In this document: piece by piece, positions 6,756 to 13,904 of the stretch
Layout of the letters: each line of letters starts with the position of its first letter
How positions within the stretch are numbered: the stretch's first letter is position 1
Source: Chlamydiia bacterium
Lineage (GTDB): Bacteria > Chlamydiota > Chlamydiia > Chlamydiales > FEN-1388
Direction: 5' to 3'
DNA: 15,493 nt
NCBI GenBank assembly: GCA_023269335.1
Contig: JAHFTM010000013.1
Span: 1-15,493, forward strand
Translations under genes and position numbers: made by a program
Notes under the pieces: model-generated
What the model was told of the DNA's origin: nothing
The model's database searches: none
Seen by the model: the letters and a program-made list of their open reading frames with translations, nothing else

Positions 6756-7645
6756 ACAAGGTCTCTATATGGGGTTTCGTGTGGAAATGGACGAAGATAG
6801 GTCTGATTTTTATTATGTACAACAACAGCTCTTAATAGTCGATTTTCCGCTAAGCTAATGGCTTCTGTTCTAGTTACCCATCGTTTCTCTGGATGAGCTA
6901 GAACCAAATAACTGGTGACCCTGTGATTATTCATTTTGACACCAATGATTTTTTGAATAGGTATATATTCCTCACCTTCAGGCCAAGGATGCCACCCTTC
7001 ATAATTTTCCATCTTTTTGATTAAGGTATTGAATTCATCTTCAGTCAAAGATTGAAGAGTGCGTGTCATATCAAATTTAGCGCTTTTTTTCAAAAAATCT
7101 CGGTAAGCAATAGCTTCTTTTGTATCAGGCTTACTATCCTCAACACCAGTATATTTTCTAGGAAGAGCCTCCAGTGTTAATTTTAAGTATCTAGGTTCTT
7201 TAAGTAGAGCTATCATTGCTTCATGGCCAGCTTCATAACTAGGAAAAATCGCAAAGATAAATTTTTGCTCCGTGCCTTGTTCATTTTTAGTTATATAAGT
7301 TGCTGAACCAATAGCGCCATGTCTCGTTGTATGTGGTCCGCTTACCAAATTGCCTGGATTATTATGACGCCATGCTTTGGAACCTTTTAGCGAATTCGGT
7401 GTTGGATCTTTACGACGGATGAGTTTGTTGCCTTCCTTATCATAGTAAATGGTGGAAAGTCCTTCGCCTTTTTCTGCTTTAATCCATTTGATATTTGTGG
7501 GAATGTCAGTAGTTCTCGATGTAGGTTTAACTGATTGATGATCAGATGCTTGCATCTCGTTATTTTCGCATGTAGAGATGTCTTTAATTGTGGATTCTAA
7601 GTTGTTTATGTTATTTTTATCGGGAGCTACTGTGGGAACGTTCAT
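6749..7645 (-). CDS. NNPGN-motif (lysozyme-like) protein with C-terminal DUF3892-like domain
   Basis: 298 residues without a signal peptide. Residues 1-50 are polar and probably disordered. The central part contains AWRHNNPGNL (91-100) and FAIFPSYEAGHEAMIALL (131-148), followed by a helical segment (YLKLTLEALPRKYTG...). This W-x-N-N-P-G-N plus FPxYxxG pattern is found in phage- and secretion-associated proteins thought to act on peptidoglycan. The C-terminal part (about 230-295: IIGVKMNNHRVTSYLV, RTEAISLAENRLLRAVVV, TYLRPFPH) resembles DUF3892. The start is ATG 7643-7645 with an AGGA-type site 11 bases upstream and a promoter at 7677-7705. It overlaps the secreted DUF4431-like gene by 7 bases. 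Lack of a Sec signal beside a secreted partner fits an exported effector with a periplasmic immunity protein, but enzymatic activity is unproven and I cannot name catalytic residues. Confidence 0.6.
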   Translation of the reverse strand: MNVPTVAPDKNNINNLESTIKDISTCENNEMQASDHQSVKPTSRTTDIPTNIKWIKAEKGEGLSTIYYDKEGNKLIRRKDPTPNSLKGSKAWRHNNPGNLVSGPHTTRHGAIGSATYITKNEQGTEQKFIFAIFPSYEAGHEAMIALLKEPRYLKLTLEALPRKYTGVEDSKPDTKEAIAYRDFLKKSAKFDMTRTLQSLTEDEFNTLIKKMENYEGWHPWPEGEEYIPIQKIIGVKMNNHRVTSYLVLAHPEKRWVTRTEAISLAENRLLRAVVVHNKNQTYLRPFPHETPYRDLVC

Positions 7646-7676
7646 AAAATATTAATTCCTAGTTGATTAACGCTAA

Positions 7677-7705
7677 ATTATCAAGTTTGGGATAATTATG
7701 CGCAA
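7677..7705 (-). promoter_or_regulatory. promoter of the NNPGN/DUF4431 gene pair
   Basis: Minus strand TTGCGC (7700-7705) and GATAAT (7677-7682) are spaced 17 bases apart, about 32 bases before the start codon. The site lies between repeat copy 2 and the gene, so the islet would carry its own promoter. Confidence 0.45.
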
Positions 7706-7752
7706 ACAGTATTAGACTCTTCAAAACCTACTCAATTGACTTAAATGAGTGG

Positions 7753-7808
7753 TGCCTGGGGCCGGGCCTGCATAACTGCATAAGTGCCTGGGGCCGGGCC
7801 TGCATAAC
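7753..7808 (+). repeat. tandem GC-rich head of repeat copy 2 (32-bp period)
   Basis: The same GC-rich unit as in copy 1 occurs at 7753 and 7785, here with a 32-bp period that includes TGCATAAG. Confidence 0.85.
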
Positions 7809-8014
7809 TGCATAAGTCTATCTTTTATCAACGAAGATACTATTGTAGCTTACAGCCTAGTAGTGACTACAAATTCTTGCAGAAGCTTGTTTGAGCGTTT
7901 ATATGCAGGCCCGACCCCATTCACTAAGTGGGGGAAAATTGGGGAACGAAGGACTGCTAAACAAAAAAAGGCACTTCAAAATTGCTTCTGAAGTGCCTGA
8001 GGATCAAGATCTCC
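7785..8014 (+). repeat. long direct repeat, copy 2, abutting tRNA-Asn
   Basis: 230 bases matching 5594-5822. It contains an element with 18-base inverted arms (7789-7806 and 7902-7919, 17 of 18 complementary), an inner TTGTAG (7843-7848) / CTACAA (7867-7872) pair, and the intact tRNA-Asn terminator. The identity stops four bases inside the tRNA 3' end (8011-8014). Together the two copies frame the two-gene islet. Confidence 0.9.
7963..7997 (-). terminator. Rho-independent terminator of tRNA-Asn
   Basis: Minus strand GGCACTTCA, a 10-base loop, TGAAGTGCC, then seven T: a perfect 9-bp stem starting 14 bases after the tRNA 3' end. Confidence 0.85.
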
Positions 8015-8082
8015 GGGTGTAGGATTCGAACCTACGACCAATGGATTAACAGTCCACTGCTCTACCACTGAGCTAACCCGGA
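8011..8082 (-). tRNA. tRNA-Asn(GTT)
   Basis: A complete 72-base cloverleaf on the minus strand. Acceptor TCCGGGT pairs with ACCCGGA. The D arm is GCTC/GAGC. The anticodon arm GTGGA/TCCAT encloses loop CTGTTAA, anticodon GTT. The T arm GTAGG/CCTAC encloses TTCGAAT. The discriminator base is G, as expected for tRNA-Asn. CCA is not encoded. A strong terminator follows and a candidate promoter precedes. Its 3' boundary coincides with the end of the long direct repeat, marking it as the likely anchor of the neighbouring islet. Confidence 0.95.
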
Positions 8083-8106
8083 ATGAAAAGTGATTTGGAC
8101 CCGACC

Positions 8107-8136
8107 ATGTTACGAAAATTGGGTAAAAATTCTCAA
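8107..8136 (-). promoter_or_regulatory. candidate tRNA-Asn promoter
   Basis: Minus strand TTGAGA (8131-8136) and TAACAT (8107-8112), spacer 18 bases, placing the start point about 15-20 bases before the tRNA. Confidence 0.4.
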
Positions 8137-8161
8137 GTGTTATATGAGATTTAGGCTGTTT

Positions 8162-8854
8162 TTATTTTGTCTCTACTTTGTGATTCAATTTTGTAGTGCT
8201 GTTGCGCCCTTCTTTAGGCTGCACCCCAAGTTCTTTGTTTGCTACTTCTACAAGCTTTGTGAAGGCAGTATAAAAAAGTTCTTTTGGGGTGGCAGATTGC
8301 TCTGAGCCTATGTTTGTGAGCTCAATTTTTGCAATAATAGATGAATGCTGGATAGTCTTTGGGAAAATATCGTACTTTACAGCAAGTTTTACCTCACTAA
8401 AGGTAAGCTTTTTAATTTCAAATTGCCGGGAGGCAGGCTGCTCCTTTGAGGGCGCTAAAATTGCTAAAATACGTGTCCAGTTATTATCCTGTGTCTCTTT
8501 TGAGAAAAATTCGATATGCATCTCAGGCTTTTCAATTTTGACTTGCTTAATCACGATTTTTTGACTTCTGATTCCGGTAATAGCTTTGAACAGTTCGAAC
8601 CAATCCATCTTTATGGTGACTTTATCAACCTCCAACGCACTTTTAAGAGCACAGTCGGTCGGATTATGAATACGCACACCTTTTACTTTTAGTCCCTGTT
8701 CTGAAAAGTCAACCGATTTCATTTTTACCTGCACGCGAAGCTCACGGCTCAAGGCATGCGATAAAAAATCAGTACGGTAGGTATAAATATAGCTTGTAAA
8801 CGTACAAAAGATGGTGCAGATAAACAAAAGAAAAAACAGAGTCCATTTGCTCAT
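8162..8854 (-). CDS. membrane-anchored AsmA-like protein
   Basis: 230 residues from ATG 8852-8854. This start is chosen because GAGGGA (8861-8866) lies 6 bases upstream; a frame 16 codons longer lacks such a site. Residues about 4-24 (WTLFFLLFICTIFCTFTSYIY) form one N-terminal membrane anchor. The remainder alternates short beta strands, typical of AsmA/TamB-like lipid-transport proteins: LRVQVKMKSVDFSEQGLKVKGVRIHNP, then KVTIKMDWFELFKAITG, KIVIKQVKIEKPEMHIEF and FEIKKLTFSEVKLAVKY. The pattern 'VxIxNP... KxVxIxMDWxxLF... IxIxxVxIxxPxL' is the AsmA-like signature. It is much shorter than AsmA proper and ends in a polar tail. The predicted place of action is the periplasmic side of the inner membrane. 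It is divergent from the kinase-like gene. Confidence 0.6.
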   Translation of the reverse strand: MSKWTLFFLLFICTIFCTFTSYIYTYRTDFLSHALSRELRVQVKMKSVDFSEQGLKVKGVRIHNPTDCALKSALEVDKVTIKMDWFELFKAITGIRSQKIVIKQVKIEKPEMHIEFFSKETQDNNWTRILAILAPSKEQPASRQFEIKKLTFSEVKLAVKYDIFPKTIQHSSIIAKIELTNIGSEQSATPKELFYTAFTKLVEVANKELGVQPKEGRNSTTKLNHKVETK

Positions 8855-9032
8855 TAAACATCCCTCAGATTTAGTTTTGTCAGAGTAGCATAGCCCATTC
8901 ATTTATGGATGAACAGTAGTTTTTACATCTTAAATTTCGTAAAAATATTTTGAAATAATGCAGTTGTCATTAAGGTTTTCATTTGCTTCATTTCCTCAAA
9001 TAAGAGAGAATATGACGTTTATTTTTTAATTA

Positions 9033-9926
9033 ATGTATTGTATGAAAAAAAAATTTGTCTTATTTAGTAGCCTTTTTTGTGTACTATTTTTAATGAGCTA
9101 TAAGGCTTATCTGCAGCTTACCGATAATTTTGCTGTAGAAAATATAGTTCTTGAGCTTCCGCATGAGAAAAGATGGGAAATGGCCTATAAGGAAGAGGAA
9201 ATTGAAAATGTTCGCAAGATTCTTAGTCAGTCTTTTCGTTATCTTGCCAAAGGCAGGCAGAGCTATGCTTTTGAAAGTGATGATGGTCAGTATGTACTCA
9301 AGTTCATGAAATGCCAGCGTTTCAAAATGCATTGGCTAGCCAAATTCTTACCTGGTTTTGATAGAAAAATGAAGCTGAAGAGAAAAAGGAAAAAAGAGCT
9401 CTTCTCAAGCTATTACATTGCTAAAAATGAATGCTCAGACGAGTGTGCTTTAGTCTTTTTACAACTTAACTCTCAACCATTTATTCATAAAACAGTGAAG
9501 CTCATAGATAAGCTTGGGCGCGTGCATGAAGTTGATATAGACAAAACACCTTTCGTGATTCAGAGAAAAATTACCCCAGTTTTTACTGCTCTGCAAAAAG
9601 TACTAGAAAATGGTGATACCAAAAAGACATACAGCCTTTTAAAGCAAATCACAGATACTGTCGCTATGCTATCTAAGAGGGGAATTCGCGATGCAGATCC
9701 AGCCTTGATTAAGCACCAGAACATTGGCTTTTATGGTGACACTGTAGCCTATATTGATATTGGCACTTTTAAGCATGTCTCACGAAAAAAAAGAGCAAAA
9801 TTTATAAGAAAAGATTGTGAAAGCTTAACGCGGCTTTGTGACTGGCTTCAAATGCACGATCCTAAGTTTTCTCTCTTTGTACAAGAGCAGATTGCCCAGT
9901 CGATCACAGCTGCAAAAAATGAATAA
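9033..9926 (+). CDS. membrane-anchored protein with a kinase-like fold
   Basis: 297 residues; the start could equally be the ATG at 9042 (MKKKFVLF), and neither has a clear Shine-Dalgarno. Residues about 7-27 (KFVLFSSLFCVLFLMSYKAYL) form a signal anchor. The body resembles a divergent protein-kinase/phosphotransferase fold. YLAKGRQSYAFESDDGQYVLKF (70-91) looks like a Gly-loop strand pair followed by the ATP-binding Lys (VLK, Lys90). RGIRDADPALIKHQNIGF (216-233) looks like a catalytic loop with Asp and Asn, and AYIDIGTF (239-246) like the metal-binding DFG segment. An insert rich in Lys/Arg (110-121) lies between the lobes. I cannot tell whether it is active or a pseudokinase. It converges on groEL with a shared terminator at 9938-9963. 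No specific family is recognised. Confidence 0.6.
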   Translation: MYCMKKKFVLFSSLFCVLFLMSYKAYLQLTDNFAVENIVLELPHEKRWEMAYKEEEIENVRKILSQSFRYLAKGRQSYAFESDDGQYVLKFMKCQRFKMHWLAKFLPGFDRKMKLKRKRKKELFSSYYIAKNECSDECALVFLQLNSQPFIHKTVKLIDKLGRVHEVDIDKTPFVIQRKITPVFTALQKVLENGDTKKTYSLLKQITDTVAMLSKRGIRDADPALIKHQNIGFYGDTVAYIDIGTFKHVSRKKRAKFIRKDCESLTRLCDWLQMHDPKFSLFVQEQIAQSITAAKNE

Positions 9927-9937
9927 ATTTATAGAAG

Positions 9938-9963
9938 AGGCGAGAGGGGAATACCTCTCGCCT
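9938..9963. terminator. bidirectional terminator between kinase-like gene and groEL
   Basis: AGGCGAGAGG and CCTCTCGCCT form a perfect 10-bp stem with a 6-base loop between two convergent stop codons. T-rich sequence follows on each strand, though no long T tract. Confidence 0.7.
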
Positions 9964-9979
9964 TTGTTGAAAAGATGAA

Positions 9980-11614
9980 CTAGTAGTCCATCCCGCCATG
10001 GCCGCCATGCGGCATAGCAGCTTGCTTTTCTTCTTGAGGTGCATCTGCAATGATTGCCTCAGTTGTTAAAAGCATACTCGCAATAGAAACTGCATTTTCA
10101 AGTGCACAACGTGCTACCTTCATCGGATCAAGAATACCTGCTTTGAGCATGTCGACAAACTTATCTTCACGAGCATCATAGCCGAAGTTTTCTTTCAGTT
10201 TTTCTACCTCTTGAAGGATCAGTGCACCCTCTTTACCAGCATTTTCTACAATCTGGCGAAGTGGGGATGAAAGTGCACGCATGATGATCTTTGCTCCAGT
10301 GCGCTCATCACCTTCAAGCTTTTCAGCAAGCTCTGCGATTTGCGGAATGCAGCGTACGTAAGCCACACCACCACCAGGAAGATAGCCCTCTTCAATTGCA
10401 GCAGCAGTAGCATGCTGGGCATCATCAACGCGGTCTTTTCTCTCTTTCATTTCAACTTCTGTTGCAGCACCAACGCGGATGACAGCTACGCCACCTGCTA
10501 GTTTAGCTAAGCGCTCTTGCAGCTTCTCACGATCATAGTCAGAAGTTGCATCTTGAATTTGCTGTTTGATTTGAGAGATGCGCTCTTGGATCTCTTTTTT
10601 ACTTCCTGCGCCTTCTACAAGTGTTGTCTCTTCTTTTTTGATAATCGCTTTCTTTACTTTGCCAAGCATGTTGATGGTTACATGCTCAAGCTTGATGCCA
10701 AGCTCTTCGCTGATGTACTGGCCACCAGTGAGAATAGCAATATCTTGAAGCAGCGCTTTACGTCTATCCCCAAAGCCAGGTGCTTTCACTGCGCAGATCT
10801 TCAGACCAGCACGGAGGCGGTTGACAACAAGTGTTGCAAGCGCTTCACCTTCGACATCTTCTGAGATAATGAGAAGTGATTTTCCTGTTTCTGCAACAGC
10901 TTGCAAAAGTGGGATAAACTCTTTGATAGTCGAGATTTTCTTTTCGCAAATAAGAATAAAAGTATCTTCTAGGATACACTCTTGTGTTTCTGGATTTGTC
11001 ATGAAGTAAGCTGAGAGGTAGCCACGGTCAAAATGCATTCCTTCAACGATATCAAGCGTTGTAGTAAAGCCTTTGCCTTCTTCTACTGTGATTGAACCTT
11101 CTTTACCGATGCGATCAAAAGCTGTGGCAATAATTTCGCCGATCTCAGAGTCATTATTAGCAGAAACTGTAGCTACTTGTGCAATTTCTTTTTTGTCTTG
11201 AATCTTTTTCGCGCGCTTTGTCAACTCTACGATGACAGCTTTCAATGCCTTTTCCATGCCGCGCTTCAAGTCCATCGGATTTGCTCCTGCAGCTACGTTC
11301 TTCAGGCCTTCTGAATAAATTGCTTCTGCAAGTACTGTAGCTGTAGTAGTTCCATCGCCAGCTTTGTCAGCGGTCTTACTTGCTACTTCTTTGACCATCT
11401 GAGCGCCCATGTTCTCGAACTTGTCTTCAAGCTCAATTTCTTTGGCGACTGTCACACCATCTTTTGTGATGTGTGGTGAACCATAGCTTTTGTCGATGAT
11501 TACATTGCGTCCCTTAGGGCCAAGTGTCTTTTTGACGGCAAGTGACAAGAGCTGTACGCCCTTTAAGATTTTGTTTCTTGCGTCTTCTCTAAATTTGATA
11601 TTTTTTGGTGCCAT
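9980..11614 (-). CDS. groEL: chaperonin GroEL (Hsp60)
   Basis: 544 residues from ATG 11612-11614 ([15 protein letters not shown]...), preceded by AAGGA at 9 bases. The frame is open 30 codons further upstream into groES, but that extension is not GroEL-like. The protein is full length and collinear with GroEL: the ATP-binding segment [20 protein letters not shown], the [10 protein letters not shown] phosphate-binding motif with the catalytic Asp, the apical domain, the equatorial [10 protein letters not shown], and the C-terminal flexible tail HGGHGGMDY. It works as a tetradecamer with GroES to fold cytosolic proteins. It lies 19 bases after groES in the heat-shock operon controlled by the CIRCE element upstream. 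This order is what I recall from Chlamydia. Confidence 0.98.
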   Translation of the reverse strand: MAPKNIKFREDARNKILKGVQLLSLAVKKTLGPKGRNVIIDKSYGSPHITKDGVTVAKEIELEDKFENMGAQMVKEVASKTADKAGDGTTTATVLAEAIYSEGLKNVAAGANPMDLKRGMEKALKAVIVELTKRAKKIQDKKEIAQVATVSANNDSEIGEIIATAFDRIGKEGSITVEEGKGFTTTLDIVEGMHFDRGYLSAYFMTNPETQECILEDTFILICEKKISTIKEFIPLLQAVAETGKSLLIISEDVEGEALATLVVNRLRAGLKICAVKAPGFGDRRKALLQDIAILTGGQYISEELGIKLEHVTINMLGKVKKAIIKKEETTLVEGAGSKKEIQERISQIKQQIQDATSDYDREKLQERLAKLAGGVAVIRVGAATEVEMKERKDRVDDAQHATAAAIEEGYLPGGGVAYVRCIPQIAELAEKLEGDERTGAKIIMRALSSPLRQIVENAGKEGALILQEVEKLKENFGYDAREDKFVDMLKAGILDPMKVARCALENAVSIASMLLTTEAIIADAPQEEKQAAMPHGGHGGMDY

Positions 11615-11633
11615 CTGATTTTTTCCTTTGTCC

Positions 11634-11951
11634 TTATTTTTCAACGATTGCAATGATGTCATCCTGACGGACGATAACGAATTCTTCGTCATTAGCTTGA
11701 ACATCTTGGCCAGAATATTTATCCATCAAGATAACGTCGCCCACTTTCACAGGCATAGGAATCACCTTGCCACTTTTATCCTTTTTGCCCATGCCTACTG
11801 CTACTACTTCTGCACGCTCTTCTTTTTTCTTTGCCGTGTCAGGTAGTATGATGCCGCCCTTTAGTTTTTCTTGAGCTTCTATCCTGCGGACAAGAACTCG
11901 TCCACCGAGTGGTCGCAGTTGTACTTTCGTTTTTTCAGTTGTTTGAGTCAT
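11634..11951 (-). CDS. groES: co-chaperonin GroES (Hsp10)
   Basis: 105 residues from ATG 11949-11951 ([23 protein letters not shown]...). An AAGGAG/AGAGAAG purine-rich stretch lies upstream, with AAGGAG 12 bases before the ATG. Family landmarks are [13 protein letters not shown], the mobile loop [12 protein letters not shown] that contacts GroEL, the [24 protein letters not shown] beta region, and the terminal DDIIAIVEK. It forms the heptameric lid of the GroEL chamber. It is first in the operon, 72 bases below the CIRCE inverted repeat. The upstream in-frame extension (25 codons) reaches into the promoter and is not GroES-like. Confidence 0.98.
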   Translation of the reverse strand: MTQTTEKTKVQLRPLGGRVLVRRIEAQEKLKGGIILPDTAKKKEERAEVVAVGMGKKDKSGKVIPMPVKVGDVILMDKYSGQDVQANDEEFVIVRQDDIIAIVEK

Positions 11952-11996
11952 TAGTCTTCTCTTCTCCTTCTCTTCAAAGTTCAAAATTTCAAGGGT

Positions 11997-12026
11997 AGAA
12001 TAGCCAACGGTGACTATTTTTTGCAA
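11997..12026 (-). promoter_or_regulatory. candidate groESL promoter
   Basis: Minus strand TTGCAA (12021-12026), 18-base spacer, TATTCT (11997-12002), about 45 bases before the groES ATG. The -35 box overlaps the outer edge of the CIRCE inverted repeat, so HrcA bound there would block polymerase. A weaker alternative (TTGAAA within the pepF end, N17, TTAGCA) would place CIRCE at the start point instead. Confidence 0.45.
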
Positions 12027-12064
12027 GCATTTAGCACTATTATTTCTAAAGTGCTAAATGCTTG
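12024..12064. promoter_or_regulatory. CIRCE operator (HrcA binding site), extended palindrome
   Basis: TTAGCACTA-N9-AAGTGCTAA (12031-12057) differs from the CIRCE consensus TTAGCACTC-N9-GAGTGCTAA only at the innermost base of each arm. The palindrome continues outward, giving 15-base perfect arms (12024-12038 and 12050-12064) with an 11-base spacer. It lies between the pepF stop and groES, where the HrcA repressor controls heat-shock operons. It starts only 7 bases after the pepF stop, so it may also act as a hairpin at the pepF transcript end. Confidence 0.93.
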
Positions 12065-12071
12065 TGGTTGA

Positions 12072-13877
12072 TTATTTCAATAAGGCTTCAAGCTCATCCG
12101 TAAGCGCGCTAAATTTTTGAATAGCTTTTGTTACCGGCTCTGTTGTGCGCATATCCACTCCTGCTTTTTTCAAAAGCTCTAACGGATAGTCACTAGATCC
12201 TGATTGTAAAAAGTTCAAATAATCTTGGCGTTCTTTTTTACCGCCAGAAAGTACACGAGAAGCTAGCGCCAAGGCTGCACTGATGCCTGTGGCATATTGG
12301 TAGACATAGAAGCCGTAATAAAAGTGTGGAATTCTTGACCACTCGCTTGCAATCAACGGATCCATTGCTACATCTTTGCCAAAGTAGTAGCGGTTAAGCC
12401 GTTCATATTCTTTTTTTAAAAGAGCGGGGGTCAGAGGTTCTCTTTTTTCAACTTGCTGATGCATAAATAGTTCAAATTCGGCAAACATGGTTTGGCGAAA
12501 CATGGTTCCTCTGATATCTTCAAGCTTTTCATTGATGAGAAAGGCCTTTTCTTTTTTTGTCTTTGCTTTTTGTATGAGCTTGGTCATCAAAAGTTCTTCA
12601 TTAAATGTAGAGGCAACTTCTGCTACAAAAATTGTGTAGTCAGAGTAATGATAGGGTTGGGTTTTACGCGAGAGCATGCTGTGCATGCTATGACCTGCTT
12701 CATGAGCCAATGTAAAGACGTCGCGCAAGATACCTTTATAGTTCATCAAAATGTAAGGCATACTGTCATAACAACCACTTGAATAAGCACCTGATCTCTT
12801 ATTGAGGTTTTCATAGCGGTCAACCCAGCGATCTGTTTTAAAGCCAGCTTTTAAAGCTTGCTGATAGTCACTTCCAAGTGGTGCTACAGAGTCAATTACC
12901 AACTCCTCGCCTTCTTTATAAGATAGTTTCATGTCAAATGAGTCTACAAGCGGTACGTAGGCGTCATACAGATGCATCTCTTTTAGGCCGAGCACTTTTT
13001 TTCGAAGCTTCATATACTTGTGAAGAGCTCCGATATTTTCGTGAACGGCAGCAATCAACGAATGGTATACTTTAGGGTCTACGTTTTTAGGAAAAAGGGC
13101 TGCATCGAGACAGGAGTCATAATTTCTGGCTCTTGCATGAAAAAGATGCTTTTGCATTTGCCCGCTTGTAAGTTCTGTAAGCGAGTTTTCATATTGTTGA
13201 TACTTTCCTAAGAGAGTAGAAAAGGCATTTTTTCTCAAAGTACGATCTTGACTACGAAGATATAACCCAAATGAGGCGTGTGTGAGGGGCATTTTTTTGC
13301 CATCTTTGTCAAGGATATCACCGAATTTGAAATCAGCGTCGGTCATTGCTGAAAAGGCGCGGTGTGGCGCGTCGAGGGCCTGGTCTGCGAGGGCAAGTAG
13401 CTTTTCCTCATTTTCATTCAGCGTGTGTGGTTTTAGGCGCACAACTTGTTCTAAGAAAAAGTCATATTCCTTTAGCTTGGAATCTTTGGTATACTTTTTT
13501 AAAGTAGCTGGGGCTATGGCCAAAATTTCTGGTTGTAACCAAGAATTTTCTTGAGCAAATGCATGGTAGAGGCTTGTGATCTGGTCGTAAGCCTTTTTAT
13601 AAGTCTCTTCGGCGATATCTTCATCATGGCGTAGGTGCGCGTAGGTGTAAAGTTTTCGAAGTTTTCTTTCCATGCCAAAGAAGGTGTCAAGTGCGGCTTT
13701 TAATTGTTTAGCGCTAGTCGCTAGCGTCCCCTGAAAGCACTTCATTTCAGAAAAGAAGGGTGGCTTTTGCACTTTGCAAACTGTTTTAAAATCTTTTTCC
13801 CAGGCTTTGAGCGTAGGGTAGAGGGCTTCGATATTCCAGGTATCGCTTTTAGCGACATCTTTTCTTTTGATTGTCAT
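12072..13877 (-). CDS. pepF: oligoendopeptidase F (M3B zinc metallopeptidase)
   Basis: 601 residues, the normal length for PepF. The protein degrades short peptides in the cytosol. The zinc-binding motif is HEAGH (392-396, in TLAHEAGHSMHSML), with Glu396-motif context complete, and the third ligand is Glu420 in FVAEVASTFNE. C-terminal family landmarks are RQTMFAEFE, IPHFYYGFYVYQYATG and the final PLELLKKAGVDM. The N-terminal oligopeptidase-F helical domain covers about 110-190. The start is ATG 13875-13877 (MTIKRKDVAKSDTWNIEALYP), where TWNIEALYP is the typical family N-terminus; a Shine-Dalgarno is not evident. It follows the DUF151 gene by 27 bases and precedes the CIRCE/groESL operon on the same strand. 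Confidence 0.96.
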   Translation of the reverse strand: MTIKRKDVAKSDTWNIEALYPTLKAWEKDFKTVCKVQKPPFFSEMKCFQGTLATSAKQLKAALDTFFGMERKLRKLYTYAHLRHDEDIAEETYKKAYDQITSLYHAFAQENSWLQPEILAIAPATLKKYTKDSKLKEYDFFLEQVVRLKPHTLNENEEKLLALADQALDAPHRAFSAMTDADFKFGDILDKDGKKMPLTHASFGLYLRSQDRTLRKNAFSTLLGKYQQYENSLTELTSGQMQKHLFHARARNYDSCLDAALFPKNVDPKVYHSLIAAVHENIGALHKYMKLRKKVLGLKEMHLYDAYVPLVDSFDMKLSYKEGEELVIDSVAPLGSDYQQALKAGFKTDRWVDRYENLNKRSGAYSSGCYDSMPYILMNYKGILRDVFTLAHEAGHSMHSMLSRKTQPYHYSDYTIFVAEVASTFNEELLMTKLIQKAKTKKEKAFLINEKLEDIRGTMFRQTMFAEFELFMHQQVEKREPLTPALLKKEYERLNRYYFGKDVAMDPLIASEWSRIPHFYYGFYVYQYATGISAALALASRVLSGGKKERQDYLNFLQSGSSDYPLELLKKAGVDMRTTEPVTKAIQKFSALTDELEALLK

Positions 13878-13904
13878 AAAATTGGGGGGTTGTACGTAAA
13901 AGTA

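Noticed and set aside
8096..8108. ACCCGACC near the tRNA promoter as a partial REP arm
   Set aside because: Only eight bases resemble the arm sequence; no partner arm is nearby, so chance is sufficient.
10517..10864. Long frame antisense to groEL (similarly 13282-13554 antisense to pepF and 14688-14975 antisense to the OTU gene)
   Set aside because: They lie wholly inside strongly conserved genes on the other strand and have low-complexity, non-protein-like composition.
11615..11704. Upstream extension of groEL (30 codons)
   Set aside because: It overlaps groES and does not resemble GroEL; the internal ATG has a ribosome site and the canonical N-terminus.
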